Source of the DNA: Panulirus ornatus
Lineage: Eukaryota > Arthropoda > Malacostraca > Decapoda > Palinuridae
NCBI RefSeq assembly: GCF_036320965.1
Contig: NC_092228.1
Span: forward strand, 13,720,807 to 13,784,806
DNA length: 64,000 bases
Direction: 5' to 3'
The notes beneath the pieces are model-generated. The model did no database searches. It saw nothing but the letters and a program-made list of their open reading frames with translations, and was not told the origin of the DNA. Shown here in pieces: positions 23,580 through 36,764 of the stretch (position 1 is the stretch's first letter; every line of letters starts with the position of its first letter). The position numbers and the translations under genes were made by a program.

Positions 23580-23581
<2 letters not shown>

Positions 23582-23643
<62 letters not shown>
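23582..23643. repeat. (GT)n microsatellite
   Basis: Perfect GT tract of about 62 bp. Confidence 0.97.
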
Positions 23644-23646
<3 letters not shown>

Positions 23647-24300
23647 AGACGTATTTTTAGTAATGCCGCGTCGGTGTTCCCCCCCACAGTCTGGTGTGGT
23701 GGCAGGAGGGAGGGAAGACCCCCATATGTATTCACAGAGACGGCCCACTCCCCCACTCTTGGCTCCTCAGTTTGGAAACAAACTTGTAAAACAATTACCG
23801 TATGTAGTTTTTTTTTTCCCTTCCCCGGGTGTAAGTGGGAGCCATTTGAGTTACCCCGCCCCCTTCGGCTATATTTGTCGCCCGGCGACGCTATATTTGT
23901 CTGAGGATATATTAATATTTCCCCCAAGGGCACCATACTCCCTCCCCACAAACCACCTTCCACGCCATTCTCGACCACACCGTCGCCTCCTGGAAGGCCC
24001 ACTCCTGCCGCCTGGTTCGGGGGATAAAGACCCCAGTGGGCAAGAAGAAACTAATGGCCAATTTCAAACAGCTTCTCGGTACGAGGCGGTGGACTGGAAC
24101 CCTAGTCGGGGCGGAGTTGATAAATCGTGGACGCGGTGGGGCGGTGCGGGAGGAGGAGAAGAGCTTGCCGGCCGGGCGGCCTCCTCACCTCACCTCACTA
24201 GGATAATAAGAAGCCCCGGGTAGTAACGTCTATATCCCACCCGGGATAACCCTATGGCAAACTCATGAATGTGTACAACCCTTTGAGACAGATGTACCGT
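23644..24300. other. Unique sequence, no gene seen
   Basis: The + strand frame 23663-24223 is open for 186 codons with fairly ordinary composition. I recognise no motif, and the minus strand is also open here, so I do not call a gene. Confidence 0.35.
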
Positions 24301-24304
24301 AACT

Positions 24305-24530
24305 TTGACCCCTCATGAGCACGACGGTACGATCCTTGAGCAAGACGGTACGACACTTGGAGTACGATCTGTACGATCCTTGAGCAGAACGGTACGATCC
24401 TTGAGCACGCCGGTACACGAAGTCTTGGGTATTGTAGCCTGACCTCAGACCTGCTGACTCCTTAAGCGTCAGGTCAAAAGGTCAGTTCCGTCATACCCAC
24501 GTCATCAAACCGTCATGCTCAGTGGATTCA
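24305..24530 (+). repeat. Locus P4 of the palindrome/21-bp array family
   Basis: Left arm: about five units of type CCTTGAGCACGACGGTACGA (24310-24415), including one truncated unit. Core: TTGGGTATTGTAGCCTGACC, then ACTCCTTAAGCGTCAGGTCA (24459-24476), then CGTCATACCC. Right arm: one unit remnant (CCGTCATGCTCA, 24511-24522). Here the expansion is on the left side. Confidence 0.85.
24471..24484 (+). promoter_or_regulatory. Perfect DR2 AGGTCA repeat (speculative)
   Basis: AGGTCAAAAGGTCA is two perfect AGGTCA half sites separated by two bases, within the core of locus P4. Such direct repeats can bind nuclear receptor dimers; no evidence of function here. Confidence 0.12.
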
Positions 24531-24540
24531 ACCTAGGCAT

Positions 24541-26200
24541 GTAGGAGGTCAGATAACTCGAGTCTCGTCAGGTACTAAAAAACGGTGACCCCCTTAATAC
24601 ACAAAGTCCATGTATGAATATACATCACACTGTATATACAAAAGTATTCATATTCCCAGGGTATACAGCAAAAAGTGAGGTATGTCACTTCTGGGAACGT
24701 ACGTTAAGAGATTAACCATTGGGGGTTGCTTTGTCACCCCCCTTCGAATCCCATGATGTTACTTGCAGAGGAAATAACATCACGCCCTGAAATAGATGTT
24801 AATAACTCGGGAGCCACGTCATCCTTTCTTCCGTTCGCTTCGAGACCCCGAAGGAGGGAGGGAGGGAGGGGAAGACCTGCTGTAAATAGATGCAGTTAAT
24901 GATGGGCCAAGTCATCCATATGGTTTATCCTCCCTTGGCGAGGGGGAGTCGTCCTTCCTGAACACAGACGTACCTTCTCATGTCTTGCCGTAGGTGTCTT
25001 GATCCTACGGGGGAAGCATCACCATTACACTGTAAAAACAGTTATGAACTAGGAAGACACTTGCTTTCTTTATCTTACCTTGCGTTGTACACCTTACCTT
25101 ACGATGGTTGCGGTGGTGCTACCCACACAGCTCGGTCTGGGTACCTTATCTATGCTTAACGTAAATTTGGCGATGGTTTCGGAGGTCTTCTTCCCCCACA
25201 GTTAGGTCTGACACCTTACCTTACCTTGCCCTGCGTAAACTTAGTTTTGGAGGTCTTCTTCCCGCACAGTTCGGTCCTGGGACCACGCTCCTCCGTCCAA
25301 GCAGGCTGTCGGAGGCCGCAGACTGCAAGTCTCCGTAACCGCCACATCTCGGCTGGTCTCGTCCTTTGTATAAGCACTTGCCCAAGCCCTTTCCATTTTC
25401 TATTCTGACGAGTCGACAACGTTTCTGATGGCTGCAGGCAAACGTATCAAATAAATCCTGGGCATCAGAAGTTGACGGTGTTATCGATAAATTCCCACAG
25501 CTCTCGTATTTCAGCGGCGTTATCTTTACAGTCTCACATGACTGTCGGTCCAAAAGGGATATTTTGTGAGTGTAGTTTGGGCACCGTGGCCAGTGGGATT
25601 TCTCCCGTCGGCGTTCTCATCGAAGCCTCTGGGTCTTCAGCCGTGACCACGAGTACAGATTCTATACTGCGTCACTATGGGCTATAAAACAGCATTGTAC
25701 ATTTTCTGTGTAGATTCACCCGCCCTGAAGAAAGTAAACTGTCAGCGCAAGGCAGGTTATGTTAGGTTCTGGAGATTCCATCGCTGGCTCCTTTTTTTTT
25801 ACCTCTCTTGTCTTGAAGGCCCGCATGACCCACCCTACCATCTTTTATGCAAGAGGCAACCGTCGCTGACTTGTGTTCAATAATAGTAACCAGCGACATA
25901 TCAAGGAAACTATTCATCAAACAGGAAGCCACTGACTCTCGTATCAAATGCTGTTGTCCTAGACTGCGATACACTTCCCTTAAATACGAAATCATAATTG
26001 CTCTATCTCCTTTCAAAATGATGCTACGTATAACCCTTTTTTTCCCCAGCAGCTGACTGTGTCATCCCAATCCTTGACCAGAAGAAACTACAGTGGACAA
26101 TATCGCTACCAATACATGTGTATGAAGCTCATCCTTAAAAAAAGTATATATTCTACATGCAAATAAGATTTAAGAAAAAAATTTCACAGGAGGGTTGCTA
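24541..26200. other. Unique sequence, no gene recognised
   Basis: About 1.65 kb of non-repetitive DNA, one of the longest such stretches here. A GGAGGTCTTCTTCCCCCACAG block is duplicated near 25180 and 25250 with ACCTTACCTT motifs around it. Open frames of 60-110 codons on the minus strand (25221-25553) and + strand (25472-25687) have ordinary composition but match no family I know. Confidence 0.4.
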
Positions 26201-26201
26201 C

Positions 26202-26202
<1 letters not shown>

Positions 26203-26265
<63 letters not shown>
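26203..26265. repeat. (GT)n microsatellite
   Basis: Perfect GT tract of about 62 bp. Confidence 0.97.
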
Positions 26266-26267
<2 letters not shown>

Positions 26268-26615
26268 CGCAGGGAAACATGTCCTCGTGTGGAGTCAGTC
26301 ACGCCCAGCTTTCACATCCTGGTATTTTCAAACCACCCTGAACCCAAGCATTCATCCTCCCTCCTTTTCTCAGAACTATATATATAAAAAGATAGTACAC
26401 AGGTCCCCGGAATCCGCCTCCACTTTCCCGGTAAAGCAAAGCTTTGGGCTTTGCCTAAGCTGCTTCTCGAGAGGCCAGCCTGGGGACGGGCTGTGTTAAG
26501 GCTTGGGAGGGGAAAGCCTTATGATAGGTCTCCCCAGGGGTGGAGTCCCACTCCATTACCTGACCAGCTGGACACCTGTGTGTAAAACTATTATCCTCGC
26601 GGCTCCCGGACGATG

Positions 26616-26862
26616 ACTTCACCCTCACCACCAAGTACTTCACCTTTACCCTCACCACCAAGTACTTCACCATTACCCTCACGACCAAGTACTTCACCAT
26701 TACCCTCACCATCAAGTACTTCACCATTACCCTCACCACCAAGTACTTCACCATTACCCTCACGACCAAGTACTTCACCATCACCCTTACCACCACCACT
26801 AAGTACTTCACCATCACCCTCACCACCAAGTACTTCACCATCACCCTCACTATTACCCTGTA
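26616..26862. repeat. 27-bp minisatellite, about 9 units
   Basis: Units contain CACCAAGTACTTCACCATTA then CCCTCAC. One unit carries an extra CCACCA triplet block (about 26790). 27 is a multiple of three, so both strands stay open as artefactual repeat proteins (Ser/Pro/Thr on +, Val/Lys/Tyr or Gly/Glu on -). Confidence 0.92.
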
Positions 26863-26989
26863 TCTCACGGTCATCACCATCCTGCATCTCGACCCTCACA
26901 CTCATCATCCACCTGCTTCTTGACCAGCTTTCAAGGACGAGATCATTCTGTATTCCTCAACCTCCTCTTCACTTCCACGCCTTAACCTC

Positions 26990-27485
26990 ATGAGTATCAT
27001 ACCCTAAGCATCATACCTTAACTCCAGGTATCATACCTTAATCTCTTGCGTATCATACCTAAACCCCTTGAGTATCACCCCTTAAATCGTTGAATATCAT
27101 ACCTTAAAGACCTTGAGTATCATGCCTAAACTCCTTCAATATCACCCCTAAAATTGTTGAATATCATACCTTAAAGACCTTGAGTATCATACCTAAACTT
27201 AAGTATCACCCCTTCCATTGTTGAATATTCATACCTTAACCACTTGAGTAACACACCTAAACACCTTAAGCATCATACCTCAACCTCAAGGGCACCAGGA
27301 CTTAACCTCTCGAGTATGAAGACTTAACCCCGTGAGACGACTTAACCCCTTTCAATACAAAGACTTAACCTCATAAAAGACGACTTAACCTCCCCCCAAT
27401 GAGTAAACAAACATGAGTCCTTGAGTACAACTTGAGCGGGGGTTACTCCTCCAAGCTTTACATGGTCGTGCTCATGGGGAGGAGT
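26990..27485. repeat. Degenerate repeat, possibly a decayed palindrome-family locus
   Basis: CCTTGAGTATCATACCTTAA-type motifs recur about every 25-30 bp to 27290, then GACTTAACC motifs to 27395. The motif resembles the left arm of the 21-bp family (CCTTGAGCACGACGGTACG). The region ends with ATGGTCGTGCTCATGGGG near 27464-27481, which resembles a right-arm unit. The assignment is tentative. Confidence 0.5.
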
Positions 27486-27490
27486 GGGTT

Positions 27491-27642
27491 AAATCTATGC
27501 AACAGGTGACCCTAAAGAGGCATTGAGGCCACACGAGAATTCCCTTAAAAAAATAATAAGGGGAGGGGGGAAATAAGTCTATGCAACAGGTGACCCTAAA
27601 GAGGTATTGAGGCCACACGAGAATTCCCTTCAAAAAAAAAAA
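27491..27642. repeat. 84-bp direct duplication with A-rich ends
   Basis: Two copies starting at the CTATGCAACAGGTGACCC block (27495 and 27579) differ by a few bases. Each ends GAGAATTCCCTT followed by an A-rich run. Confidence 0.9.
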
Positions 27643-27732
27643 TCAGAAAAATTACTTTTTCCCACCGACCGTCGGTCAATCGCATTTAAGGTCATTTAGG
27701 ATCGACGTAGGAGAATTACAACATCCAGAATA

Positions 27733-27808
27733 CCTTGGCTTTAAGGTAGGGGAGAGGAGGGGAAGGGATACCTTGGCTTTAAGGAAGGGGAGAGGAGGAG
27801 GGGAAGGT
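27733..27808. repeat. ~45-bp direct duplication, GA-rich
   Basis: The block with ATACCTTGGCTTTAAGG and GGGGAGAGGAGGGG occurs twice in tandem. Confidence 0.85.
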
Positions 27809-28016
27809 GGCCAGGTGGCAGGGTAAACCCCCGTCTTCCCTTCCCCCTTCCCATGCGTCTCCGGTGGTCCAGGTTGTCCTTCTCAACACACCCAAAATCC
27901 GATTACAGGAAAATCCGCTTAACCTGCGTCCTTTGTCTCCAGGCCAGACTCCCGCCGGATCACGCCCCGCGCCCTCTCTAACAACCACATACGATTTTAT
28001 AAACCTATACCGACTA

Positions 28017-28098
28017 ACACACACACACATACACACACACACACACACACAGAAATAACATATAAACCTGACACACACACACACACACACACACACAC
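28017..28098. repeat. Two (CA)n microsatellites
   Basis: CA tracts at about 28017-28051 and 28071-28097, separated by a short AAATAACATA-containing stretch. Confidence 0.95.
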
Positions 28099-28216
28099 TC
28101 AGGGCCACAGGGATTAAACTACACTAGCCCCAGTTAGGCCATCAAGCACCACAAACTCCACACCATACAACTCTGAGCTGACTAACAACCACACACGTGT
28201 CATACAACCTTAAGCC

Positions 28217-28248
<32 letters not shown>
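28217..28248. repeat. (CA)n microsatellite
   Basis: Perfect CA tract of about 30 bp. Confidence 0.95.
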
Positions 28249-28379
28249 ATCAATTTCTAAAGGAGAAAATTCACGTTGGTGTGCGTATCATTCCTTATAT
28301 CAACATTACCTGCGAGCCAGCAGCACTTTCACCGCGATGTAAGGGTCAGTTCCGTATGCCGCTGCATGTCTTCATCCCG

Positions 28380-28380
<1 letters not shown>

Positions 28381-28411
<31 letters not shown>
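28381..28411. repeat. (CA)n microsatellite
   Basis: Perfect CA tract of about 30 bp. Confidence 0.95.
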
Positions 28412-28413
<2 letters not shown>

Positions 28414-28594
28414 TGCTCGAGGTAAGAGGGGGGAGTCCGGAAGCCAAGCGGAGGACTCAGGAAAGCAACTTTCAACGGGAAGTGAATGACTCCCCGAGTC
28501 ACCCAGTCGCTATGTGTGTGTGTGTGTACACACACCACGTGAACTCTGACCCCGGAGCCTTCTTGCATGACCTCATGTACGTACAGGATGATGG

Positions 28595-29430
<836 letters not shown>

Positions 29431-29432
29431 AT

Positions 29433-29750
29433 CAATCTAGACTTACGACCCACGCTGTCTGAAGGCGTGGTAGACCAAAGACCCGCGCCATCAGGAGCAG
29501 TGGTAGACCTAGGACTCACGCCGTCTGAAGGTGTTGTAGACCAAAGACCCGCGCCATCAAGAGCAGTGGTAGACCTAGGACTCACGTCGTCAAAAGGCGT
29601 GTGAGACCCAAGACCCACGTCGTTAGGAGGAGCACTAGGCCTTAGACCCATGTCGCCAGGAGCCATGTGAGACCCACGGACCCACGTCGTCAGGAGGCAC
29701 GGTACACCCGGGTCGCACGTCTTCACGATGCAAGGCAGACCCAGAACCCA
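29433..29750. repeat. ~60-bp minisatellite (paired ~30-bp halves), about 5 units
   Basis: Units contain GTAGACCTAGGACTCACGCC, GTCTGAAGGTGTTGTAGACC and AAGACCCGCGCCATCA. Conservation falls off to the right. Confidence 0.8.
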
Positions 29751-29893
29751 CTCCTACAGGAAGAGCGGTACAGATGCCGCGTCTTCGGGAGGCGTGGCAT
29801 TACGGTACCAGTAAGAGAGAACAGCAGGTGCAGGTAACACTAGACAGTAATATGGTTGGCATTACGTCTGGCCGCATCTGATTCCACAGTCAG

Positions 29894-29916
29894 GCGGAGG
29901 AGGAGGAGGAGGAGGC
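29894..29916. repeat. (GGA)n microsatellite
   Basis: Seven or eight GGA triplets. Confidence 0.9.
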
Positions 29917-30017
29917 GCCTGCTTGCAGCTGGATGAACTGGGGACGTGAGCAGAACTCCAACACGCCGCCCCGCGCCACATGTAGTCTGTCACAGTTAAT
30001 TTACACTATATCTCTTT

Positions 30018-30056
30018 CATCTATCTATCTATCTATCTATCTCTCATCTATCTCTC
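30018..30056. repeat. (ATCT)n microsatellite
   Basis: ATCT tetranucleotides, interrupted near 30043. Confidence 0.93.
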
Positions 30057-30127
30057 GTGTCGACTCTTCTCATATCAAATGCAAGAAATCAGTAATCCTA
30101 CCGATATATTTCCACAAGGAAGTTGTG

Positions 30128-30129
<2 letters not shown>

Positions 30130-30209
<80 letters not shown>
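30130..30209. repeat. (GA)n microsatellite
   Basis: Perfect GA tract of about 79 bp. Confidence 0.97.
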
Positions 30210-30211
<2 letters not shown>

Positions 30212-30299
30212 CAACAGCAGCAATAAGAAGTCGTGATAATGAAGGTCAATAACCAAGGAGAACACACACTTCCCCTCCCCTATACCCCTTCTCCTGATA

Positions 30300-30331
30300 G
30301 AGGAGGAGGAGGAGGAGGAGGAGGAGGAGGA
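30300..30331. repeat. (GGA)n microsatellite
   Basis: About ten GGA triplets, followed by (CAGA)n near 30343-30356. Confidence 0.93.
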
Positions 30332-30356
30332 TAACGCCAAGAGACAGACAGACAGA

Positions 30357-31015
30357 CATGAGAGGACGACGAAAAAGCATATGAACATAATGTAAAAACT
30401 CACTCCTTGCCAACTTCGTTTAACCCCCTAACATCTCTGTACTCTGGTCCTGTATCACTACTTCCTGCCCGTTAGAAATATTCTGTTCAGGACCGACGGC
30501 TTCCACCCGTACCGTGCACGTACGGTGGTGCTAAAGTCATTATAAATAGGTGGTGCGTTATACGACAAGCATTTCCCCCCCCTCTCCGTGTTGGTCGCGC
30601 CGTGGCCTCACACACAACACGACCGAGAGAACACCTGGTCCCCATTTTCTATGACGGGACCTCCAAGCGTCCGGTATGGATTACAACGATAAATTCGCTC
30701 GTCTGGCCGCAGACATCAAGGCCTAGCGACCCACCCGCGCTCCTGCACCTGTTGGATTTCGCTCTCCAAACCCACCCCCTTTTAAATTCCACGGGTGCGA
30801 CTCCTCCTTCGCTACGAAGTCGTCGCCCCCGGACTGACCCACATGGGTCCAAAATGATGTGATCCACAGGCCAGACTATGATAGATAAGGGTCGTCTATC
30901 GACGTGGTGTGGAGAGAGCGATCACTGAAAATATAACCTAGTCGGAGGTACATCTCTCTCCCACGCAAACAAATAAAACATACGATGGCCACACAATAAG
31001 CCACGTATGATAATA
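30357..31015. other. Unique sequence, no gene seen
   Basis: No repeat or recognised gene. Overlapping open frames at 30602-30867 lie on both strands and look incidental. Confidence 0.4.
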
Positions 31016-31017
31016 AT

Positions 31018-31530
31018 GTCTAAATATTCCATCATAAATATTCCGTATAAAAAAAATATTCTATCGTAATATTCCGTATCATAAAAATATTCTATCGTAA
31101 TATTCCGTATCAGAAAAATATTCTATCGTAATATTCCGTATCATTAAAATATTCTATCGTAATATTCCGTATCATAAAAATATTCTATCGTAATATTCCG
31201 TATCATAAAAATATTCTATCGTAATATTCCGTGTATCAAAAATATTCTACCATAAGATATAGATTCACAAAATCATTGTAATGATATTCAGCATCGTAAC
31301 AATATTCCATTATAATATTCCTCACCATACAAATATTCTACCATAATATTCCGTATCATAAGAATATAAAATTAGCACCATAAAAGTATTACATCATAAT
31401 ATTCCTCGCCATACAAATATTCAACCATAATATTCCGTATCATAAAAATATTAAATCAGTATCACAAAAATTTAAATCATAATATTCCTCGCCATAAAAA
31501 TATTCTATCGCAATATTCCGTACCATCAAA
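31018..31530. repeat. 31-bp AT-rich minisatellite
   Basis: Units contain AATATTCTATCGTAATATTC and CGTATCATAAA. The left half is regular, the right half degenerate with indels. AATATT and similar palindromes recur. The region is far more AT-rich than its surroundings. Confidence 0.92.
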
Positions 31531-31615
31531 TTTTTTATTACTATCATCATCATAATAATCGCCGTCTCCCGCGTTAGCGAGGTAGCGCAGGGAAACAGAC
31601 GAAAGAATGACCCAA
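31531..31615 (-). mobile_element. LINE 3'-terminal fragment 4 (terminal box only)
   Basis: The minus strand carries only the last 55-60 bp of the RTE-like family (31556-31612: GTCTCCCGCGTTAGCGAGG, GTAGCGCAGGGAAACAGACG on the + strand). A tail of ATT/ATC triplets follows at 31531-31558. It is 5'-truncated almost to its end. Confidence 0.8.
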
Positions 31616-31874
31616 TATTCCAGCATAATTCCTTTTCGTGGACACCAATTCTGGCGGCTTGTGGAGCCACGGTCCGGGGCCCTGTGGGCTGCAGCTGTGC
31701 TACACCGCCTCCCGCGTTTCCCTCCCCACCACCACCACACACCATCAAAAAGTCAACAACGCAATCGGACGCACTCTGAAAAATCAAGGTCCTCAGCGTG
31801 ATGTATATTATGACTATGTGTTTCCAATACCAGGGCTAGGACTTGCGGGGTGCCTGATGAGGTCTAGAACGCGC

Positions 31875-31918
31875 GTGCGCGCGCACACAGACACAGACAC
31901 ACACACACACACACACAC
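31875..31918. repeat. Compound (CG)n(CA)n microsatellite
   Basis: GCGTGCGCGCGC leads into CACAGA and CA repeats. Confidence 0.93.
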
Positions 31919-31991
31919 CGGCTAACTGGACGACACGAAAAGATTTTTCCATTTTAACGACTAGCAGAAACGTAATGAAATGAGATATAGA

Positions 31992-31993
<2 letters not shown>

Positions 31994-32055
<62 letters not shown>
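31994..32055. repeat. (TA)n microsatellite
   Basis: Perfect TA tract of about 62 bp, left of LINE fragment 5. Confidence 0.96.
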
Positions 32056-32069
<14 letters not shown>

Positions 32070-32128
32070 GCTTTGTCGCTGTCTCCCGCGTTAGCGAGGT
32101 ACCGCAAGGAAACAGACGAAAGAATGGC

Positions 32129-32133
<5 letters not shown>
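32056..32133 (-). mobile_element. LINE 3'-terminal fragment 5 inside a TA tract
   Basis: A poly-T run (32056-32070; poly-A on the element's strand) is followed by CTTTGTCGCTGTCTCCCGCG, TTAGCGAGGTACCGCAAGG and AAACAGACGAAAGAATGGCC, the reverse complement of the last 60 bp of LINE copy 2. TA microsatellite flanks it on both sides, as if it landed in one longer tract. Confidence 0.85.

Positions 32134-32211
<78 letters not shown>
32134..32211. repeat. (TA)n microsatellite
   Basis: Perfect TA tract of about 77 bp, right of LINE fragment 5. Confidence 0.96.
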
Positions 32212-32212
<1 letters not shown>

Positions 32213-32254
32213 GGTTCGTAGACATCACATCTCCCTTTCAGCATGACAGTGCTA

Positions 32255-32385
32255 TCCCCTAGTAACGCCGGTACGACCCCCAAGCGCGACGTTACGATCC
32301 TTAGTCACGTAGGTAAGACCCATGGTTACGACCACCTCGCTCCTGACCTGACCTAACCTAACGGTTAGACCAACCACTCGAGTGG
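32255..32385 (+). repeat. Locus P5 of the palindrome/21-bp array family (decayed)
   Basis: The left arm has about three diverged units (AACGCCGGTACGACCCCCAA, GCGCGACGTTACGATCC, AGTCACGTAGGTAAGACCC). The core is CCATGGTTACGACCACCTCG followed by CTGACCTGACCTAACC and GGTTAGACCA. No clear right-arm array. Confidence 0.65.
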
Positions 32386-32569
32386 TTCGTAAATGCTCGC
32401 CACCATCGCCCTGTGGTCGTCTGAGGTGGACATATCATACGTCCTGCCGTCTCGACCGTGAGGGAAGATGCCAAGGAACACATCGCCTGGTGAACATGGT
32501 GGAGGGGGAGAGTCGCGCACTGACATACCGGCCCACCATCACCCGTCGCTCCTCACCCTTGACTACCTT

Positions 32570-34885
32570 CGCCCCTTAACACCCCTAAATAACTACCTTC
32601 GCCCCTTAACACCCCTAAATAACTACCTTCGCCCCTTAACACCCCTAAATAACTACCTTCGCTCTTCATCACCCCCATAAATAACTACCTTCGCTCCTCA
32701 TTACCCCCATAAATAACTACCTTCGCTCCTCATCATCCCCATAAATAACTACCTTCGCTCCTCATCATCCCCATAAATAACTACCTTCGCTCCTCATCAC
32801 ACCCATAAATAACTACCTTCGCTCCTCATCACCCCCATAAATAACTACCTTCGCTCCTCATTACCCCCATAAATAACTACCTTCGCCCCTCATTACCTCC
32901 ATAAATAACTACCTTCGCTCTTCATCACCCCCATAAATAACTACCTTCGCTCCTCATCATCCCTAAATAACTACCTTCGCTCCTCATCACCCCCATAAAT
33001 AACTACCTTCGCTCCTCATCACCCCCATAAATAACTACCTTCGCTCTTCATCACCCCCATAAATAACTACCTTCGCTCCTCATCACCCCATAAATAACTA
33101 CCTTCGCTCCTCATTACCCCCATAAATAACTACCTTCGCTCCTCATCACCCCCATAAATAACTACCTTCGCTCCTCATCACACCCATAAATAACTACCTT
33201 CGCTCCTCATCACACCTAAATAACTATCTTCGCTCCTCATCACCCCCTAAATAACTACCTTCGCTCCTCATCACCCCCATAAATAACTACCTTCGCTCTT
33301 CATCACCCCCATAAATAACTACCTTCGCTCCCCATCACCCCCATAAATAACTACCTTCGCTCCTCATCACCCCCATAAATAACTACCTTCGCTCCTCATT
33401 ACCCCCATGAATAACTACCTTCGCTCCTCATCACCCCCATAAATAACTACCTTCGCTCCTCATCACCCCCATAAATAACTACCTTCGCTCCTCATCACCC
33501 CCATAAATAACTACCTTCGCTCCTCATTACCCCCATAAATCACTCTCTTCGCCCCTCATTAACCCATAAATAACTACCTTCGCTCCTCATTACCCCCATA
33601 AATAACTACCTTCGCTCTTCATCACCCCCATAAATAACTACCTTCGCTCCTCATTACCCCCATAAATAACTACCTTCGCTCCTCATTACCCCCATAAATA
33701 ACTATCTTCGCTCCTCATCATCCCCATAAATAACTACCTTCGCTCCTCATCACCCCCATAAATAACTACCTTCACCCCTCATTAACCCCATAAATAACTA
33801 TCTTCGCTCCTCATTAACCCCATAAATAACTCTCTTCGCTCATCATCCCCATAAATAACTACCTTCGCTCCTCATCACCCCCATAAATAACTACCTTCGC
33901 CCCTCATTAACCCCATAAATAACTACCTTCGCTCCTCATCACCCCCATAAATAACTACCTTCGCTCCTCATTACCCCCATAAATAACTACCTTCGCTCCT
34001 CATCACCCCATAAATAACTACCTTCGCTCCTCATTACCCCCATAAATAACTACCTTCGCTCCTCATCACCCCCATAAATAACTACCTTCGCCCCTCATTA
34101 ACCCCATAAATAACTACCTTCGCTCCTCATCACCCCCATAAATAACTACCTTCGCTCCTCATTACCCCCATAAATAACTACCTTCGCTCCTCATCACCCC
34201 ATAAATAACTACCTTCGCTCCTCATTACCCCCATAAATAACTACCTTCGCTCCTCATCACCCCATAAATAACTACCTTCGCTCCTCATCACCCCCATAAA
34301 TAACTACCTTCGCTCCTCATCACCCCCATAAATAACTACCTTCGCTCCTCATCACCCCCATAAATAACTACCTTCGCTCCTCATCACCCCCATAAATAAC
34401 TACCTTCGCTCTTCATCACCCCCATAAATAACTACCTTCGCTCCTCATCACCCCCATAAATAACTACCTTTGCTCTTCATCACCCCCATAAATAACTATC
34501 TTCGCTCTTCATCACCCCCATAAATAACTACCTTCGCTCCTCATCACCCCCACATATAACTAACTTCGCTCCTCATCACCCCCATAAATAACTACCTTCG
34601 CTCCTCATCACACCTAAATAACTATCTTCGCTCCTCATCACACCTAAATAACTATCTTCGCTCCTCATCACCCCCATAAATAACTACCTTCGCTCCTCAT
34701 CACACCTAAATAACTATCTTCGCTCCTCATCACCCCCATAAATAACTACCTTCGCTCCTCATCACCCCCATAAATAACTACCTTCGCTCTTCATCACCCC
34801 CATAAATAACTACCTTCGCTCCTCATCACCCCCATAAATAACTACCTTCGCTCCTCATCACCCCCATAAATAACTACCTTCGTCT
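32570..34885. repeat. 32-bp minisatellite, about 72 units (2.3 kb)
   Basis: The largest array here. Units read ATAACTACCTTCGCTCCTCA followed by TCACCCCCATAA. Variants include CTCTTCATC, CTCATTACC, CCCCTCATTAACC and shorter CACACCTAAATAA forms. The first three units (CGCCCCTTAACACCCC) differ from the body. ATAAATAA puts stops in every frame of one strand, so it is non-coding. Stretches of consecutive units share the same variants (for example 33940-34260), showing multi-unit segmental duplications within the array. Confidence 0.98.
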
Positions 34886-34989
34886 CTTTCACCCCCTCCC
34901 CCTTTACTCACCTCGATAACCAACACTGACCAAGACAACCACTAGTCCCCCTCCCCGCCCGCCCGAGAAATACCTGCCACCCTCCCCCC

Positions 34990-34990
34990 A

Positions 34991-35047
<57 letters not shown>
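34990..35047. repeat. (CT)n microsatellite
   Basis: CT tract of about 57 bp with one CC interruption. Confidence 0.97.
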
Positions 35048-35048
<1 letters not shown>

Positions 35049-35134
35049 GATAACGTTGCCGTGACTCACCCCCTCTCTACAACTGCCTGGCCATCACTCG
35101 CCCCCCGCCCCCCACAACGATAACCACCTGCACC

Positions 35135-35345
35135 TCACTCCCCCTTAGAGAAACATTCAACCATGCTCTCTCCTACAACCCCTACTTCCCCCAGAGAATT
35201 GAATGGCCTGAGATCAACCATACTCACCCACAATACCTCCTTCCCCGGAGATTCAAATGGCCTTAGATCAACTATGCTCTCCTACAATATCTCCTCCCCC
35301 CCCCCCCCCCCAGAGAATTAACTGGCGTTAGAGAAATCCCTACTT
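35135..35345. repeat. ~65-bp minisatellite, 3 units
   Basis: The blocks AGAGAATTGAATGGCCTGAG, ATCAACCATACTC and CTACAATATCTCC recur with substitutions. A poly-C run lies at 35296-35311. Confidence 0.75.
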
Positions 35346-36760
<1,415 letters not shown>

Positions 36761-36764
36761 CGTC

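Noticed and set aside
24731..24756. B-box-like CCTTCGAATCCC
   Set aside because: No A box at tRNA spacing and no cloverleaf pairing.
25221..25687. Possible diverged exons (110- and 71-codon frames, opposite strands)
   Set aside because: Composition is ordinary, but I recognise no motif and cannot see consistent splice or frame structure. Listed only as unique sequence.
32345..32368. Telomere-like CCTAACCTAACGGTTAG
   Set aside because: Only two TTAGG-type units in each direction, lying inside a decayed family core. Not a telomeric tract.
32570..34885. CRISPR-like array (regular 32-bp repetition)
   Set aside because: There are no unique spacers: units are contiguous and nearly identical throughout, and the surroundings are eukaryotic. 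It is a minisatellite.
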